This document shows, piece by piece, positions 5,907-7,383 of a stretch of 7,383 nucleotides of DNA. The notes below the pieces were generated by a model. It ran no database searches. It saw only the letters and a list, made by a program, of their open reading frames with translations, and was not told the DNA's origin. A program made the translations under genes and the position numbers. Origin of the DNA: 38-11 sp927435965 (lineage in GTDB: Bacteria > Bacillota > Clostridia > Tissierellales > Dethiosulfatibacteraceae); assembly GCA_927435965.1 (NCBI GenBank), contig CAKMKB010000168.1, positions 1-7,383 on the forward strand. Direction: 5' to 3'. Within the stretch, counting starts at the first letter, position 1; every line of letters starts with the position of its first letter.

Positions 5907-6920
5907 ATGAGAAGAAGCACGATATTGATTGGCATAATCATAGCTGCAATAATAACTCTATCCGCGTGTGATGCGGTAGGTGTAACAGAAAGCACAACTA
6001 AAACGGATGTAACTACAGTTACTACAGAAACCAACAATCCGATTGAACGAAAAATCATTGATATCGAAGGTCTCTCTGGCACCGTCATGTCTGGTGATGA
6101 GATATTTGTCAGGGTACAAGTCCTTGATAAGAATAACCAGACTCAATGGCATGAGACAGGTTTTGAGTTTGATTCTGATTCAGACACCTTGAGCTTTAAA
6201 GATAATGTGATAAAAATACCAGAACAGTCACTGACTGACGATATTTTTAACATCAATATTATTTTTGAGGAAATGAAAAAGGGTGTTGTATTGAAAGTCG
6301 CTAATTTATTGAGTCAAACCATAGATGATGAAGGTATTGTAAAAAATCACGCTTCGTATGATATAGTGATCAATAAAGAAAGAAGTCTGCCTACTGACTA
6401 CGTGCCAAATGATTTAGTGTTTGTGGATGTACCGACCTGCCTGCCAAATCCGGAAATAAGACAACTGAGAAAAGTCGCTTCAGAGGCTTTGTCGGATATG
6501 TTCCAGGCTGCTTTGGAAGAAGACATTTCCTTGGTTGCAAGGTCTGGATACAGGTCTTATGCAACACAGGCTTCCTTGTATAATGGATATGTAGATAAAT
6601 ACGGCCAGGAATACGCTGATAAATATAGCGCTCGACCTGGAACTAGTGAACATCAGACAGGACTTGCTATGGATATAACTGCCGAAAGTGTCAATCTTCA
6701 ATTGGATGACAACTTTGGAAAAACCAAGGAAGGTCTATGGCTTGCGAGTAACGCTCACAGATTTGGGTTTATTATAAGATATCCTGAAGGGATGGAAAAT
6801 ATAACCGGTTATTTTTATGAGCCATGGCATGTTAGATATCTGGGTGTCAATCTTGCTACAAATGTTTATAACAGCGGGCTTACTCTTGAAGAGTATTACC
6901 TGACTTTGGAAAATCAATAA
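5907..6920 (+). CDS. Lipoprotein D,D-carboxypeptidase, VanY/M15B family
   Basis: Extracytoplasmic zinc peptidase of 337 residues that would trim the terminal D-Ala from peptidoglycan stem peptides. The lipoprotein signal is clear: a short basic start (MRR), a hydrophobic core, and lipobox L18-S-A-C21. A Thr-rich linker follows (about 28-44), then a region of about 45-165 that may be a separate beta-rich domain I do not recognise. The VanY domain (about 167-335) contains RSGYRS (212-217), the zinc ligands H249 and D256 in SEHQTGLAMD, and catalytic E305 with zinc ligand H308 in EPWHVRY. I chose ATG 5907 because AAAGGA lies 6 bases upstream; an ATG at 5880 has no ribosome site. No vanR/S/H/A/X genes are nearby, so this looks like ordinary cell-wall housekeeping and not a glycopeptide-resistance cassette. 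The 59 bases after the upstream terminator must hold its promoter, but I see no convincing one. Confidence 0.93.
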   Translation: MRRSTILIGIIIAAIITLSACDAVGVTESTTKTDVTTVTTETNNPIERKIIDIEGLSGTVMSGDEIFVRVQVLDKNNQTQWHETGFEFDSDSDTLSFKDNVIKIPEQSLTDDIFNINIIFEEMKKGVVLKVANLLSQTIDDEGIVKNHASYDIVINKERSLPTDYVPNDLVFVDVPTCLPNPEIRQLRKVASEALSDMFQAALEEDISLVARSGYRSYATQASLYNGYVDKYGQEYADKYSARPGTSEHQTGLAMDITAESVNLQLDDNFGKTKEGLWLASNAHRFGFIIRYPEGMENITGYFYEPWHVRYLGVNLATNVYNSGLTLEEYYLTLENQ

Positions 6921-6934
6921 TTTTTGGCAATCAT

Positions 6935-6940
6935 TAGGAG
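6935..6940 (+). promoter_or_regulatory. Ribosome binding site deciding the TTG 6950 start
   Basis: TAGGAG touches ATG 6941 directly and so cannot serve it. It lies 9 bases before the in-frame TTG at 6950, which gives the usual ABC-F beginning (MNLVKIRELYKSYG). Confidence 0.65.
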
Positions 6941-6949
6941 ATGTATATT

Positions 6950-7345
6950 TTGAATCTAGTTAAAATTAGAGAATTATATAAATCATATGGAGATAAAGTA
7001 TTGTTTAACCATATCTCCTTAAACATTAACGAAGGCGATAAAATAGGCCTTTTGGGAGTTAATGGCACCGGAAAATCGACATTGTTGAGAATTATAGTCG
7101 GGCAAGATAATTACGAGACTGGAGAGATCAATGTTTTAAGTCATATAAGAATGGAATATTTGAGTCAAAATCCATATTTTGATAATGATAGCACTGTTTT
7201 GGATCAGATTTTTAAAAGCGACACAAGAGAAATCAAAATTTTAAAAGAATATGAAAAGGCATTAAAAGAAATGGATAAGGGTGGAAAAAGTTATCTCGAT
7301 AGACTCACTAGGCTTCAAAATGAAATGGAACTCTATAACCTATGA
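6950..7345 (+). CDS. ABC-F family ATPase, N-terminal part, interrupted
   Basis: Soluble ATPase of the ABC-F group, which usually act on the ribosome as translation factors (Uup/EttA type) and in some cases protect it from antibiotics. Only the first part of nucleotide-binding domain 1 is present: A-loop Tyr 13 in KSYGDK, Walker A GVNGTGKST (36-44), and Q-loop Gln 73 in EYLSQN. The signature motif, Walker B, the linker and the second domain are missing. Full members have over 500 residues; this frame stops at TGA 7343-7345 after 131. The TGA falls where the family normally has Trp (pattern AWDFES). The next 38 bases, read on the other strand, give SFESEIKSILTKLH, the expected continuation. The true gene was therefore probably intact and the break is a local inversion or a chimera. 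It starts 29 bases after the carboxypeptidase gene, so the two are likely co-transcribed. Confidence 0.85.
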   Translation: MNLVKIRELYKSYGDKVLFNHISLNINEGDKIGLLGVNGTGKSTLLRIIVGQDNYETGEINVLSHIRMEYLSQNPYFDNDSTVLDQIFKSDTREIKILKEYEKALKEMDKGGKSYLDRLTRLQNEMELYNL

Positions 7346-7383
7346 AGTTTTGTCAGTATACTCTTAATTTCACTTTCAAAACT
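7342..7383 (-). other. Inverted fragment of the ABC-F gene
   Basis: The minus strand from 7383 to 7342 reads SFESEIKSILTKLH, matching the segment that follows the Trp in ABC-F proteins (AWDFESEIKTILTKLGI type). Inverted repeats AGTTTTG (7346-7352) and CAAAACT (7377-7383) bound the flipped core. Turning the core over restores the frame at S-F-E-S straight after the TGA. This is a small inversion or a fold-back artefact at the end of the window. Confidence 0.75.

Noticed and set aside
5907..6920. Glycopeptide (vancomycin) resistance determinant
   Set aside because: VanY-type carboxypeptidases are common housekeeping enzymes, and no vanHAX or vanRS genes are present.
1..7383. CRISPR array, tRNA or rRNA gene, transposase or phage genes
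   Set aside because: No spaced repeat array, tRNA cloverleaf or mobile-element protein was seen; the only rRNA-like match is 16 bases in the csp leader.

Overview
The window looks like chromosomal DNA of a low-GC, anaerobic Firmicute, most likely a member of Clostridia. The base composition is AT-rich, genes are short and tightly packed, Shine-Dalgarno sites are strong (GGAGG types), and GTG and TTG starts are used. The gene set also fits: a LytS/LytTR two-component system, a short CstA-type transporter, a CC/Se-motif HesB-like protein, a rubrerythrin-like ferritin and a VanY-type lipoprotein. No species can be named from the sequence alone. All genes read on the + strand, and both ends of the window fall inside genes.

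Region 1 (1-4856, perhaps to 5384) is a sensing-and-uptake module. A LytS-type membrane histidine kinase, missing its N-terminus at the window edge, overlaps its LytTR response regulator by 20 bases. Next is an intergenic region with a 10+11+10 tandem direct repeat that closely resembles the E. coli YpdB (LytTR) binding site. It precedes a conserved protein of unknown function, a CstA/BtsT-family transporter and a small CC/Se-motif protein. A ferritin-like diiron protein follows after about 54 bases. The arrangement recalls BtsSR-BtsT and YpdAB-YhjX of E. coli, where a LytS-type kinase senses extracellular pyruvate and its LytTR partner switches on a transporter. The inference is that this kinase/regulator pair controls the transporter cluster through the tandem site.

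Region 2 (5385-5820) is a monocistronic cold-shock gene. It has its own promoter, a 16-bp dyad over the -35 box, an untranslated leader of about 125 nt, a predicted AU-rich hairpin that captures part of the ribosome binding site, and a strong intrinsic terminator.

Region 3 (5821-7383) holds a lipoprotein D,D-carboxypeptidase of the VanY/M15B family, followed 29 bases later by the 5' part of an ABC-F ATPase gene. The ABC-F frame stops after 131 codons. The last 42 bases of the window encode the expected next piece of the same ABC-F protein, but on the opposite strand. So the window ends in a tiny inversion or fold-back at a short inverted repeat, either a real rearrangement or a sequencing/assembly chimera at a contig end.
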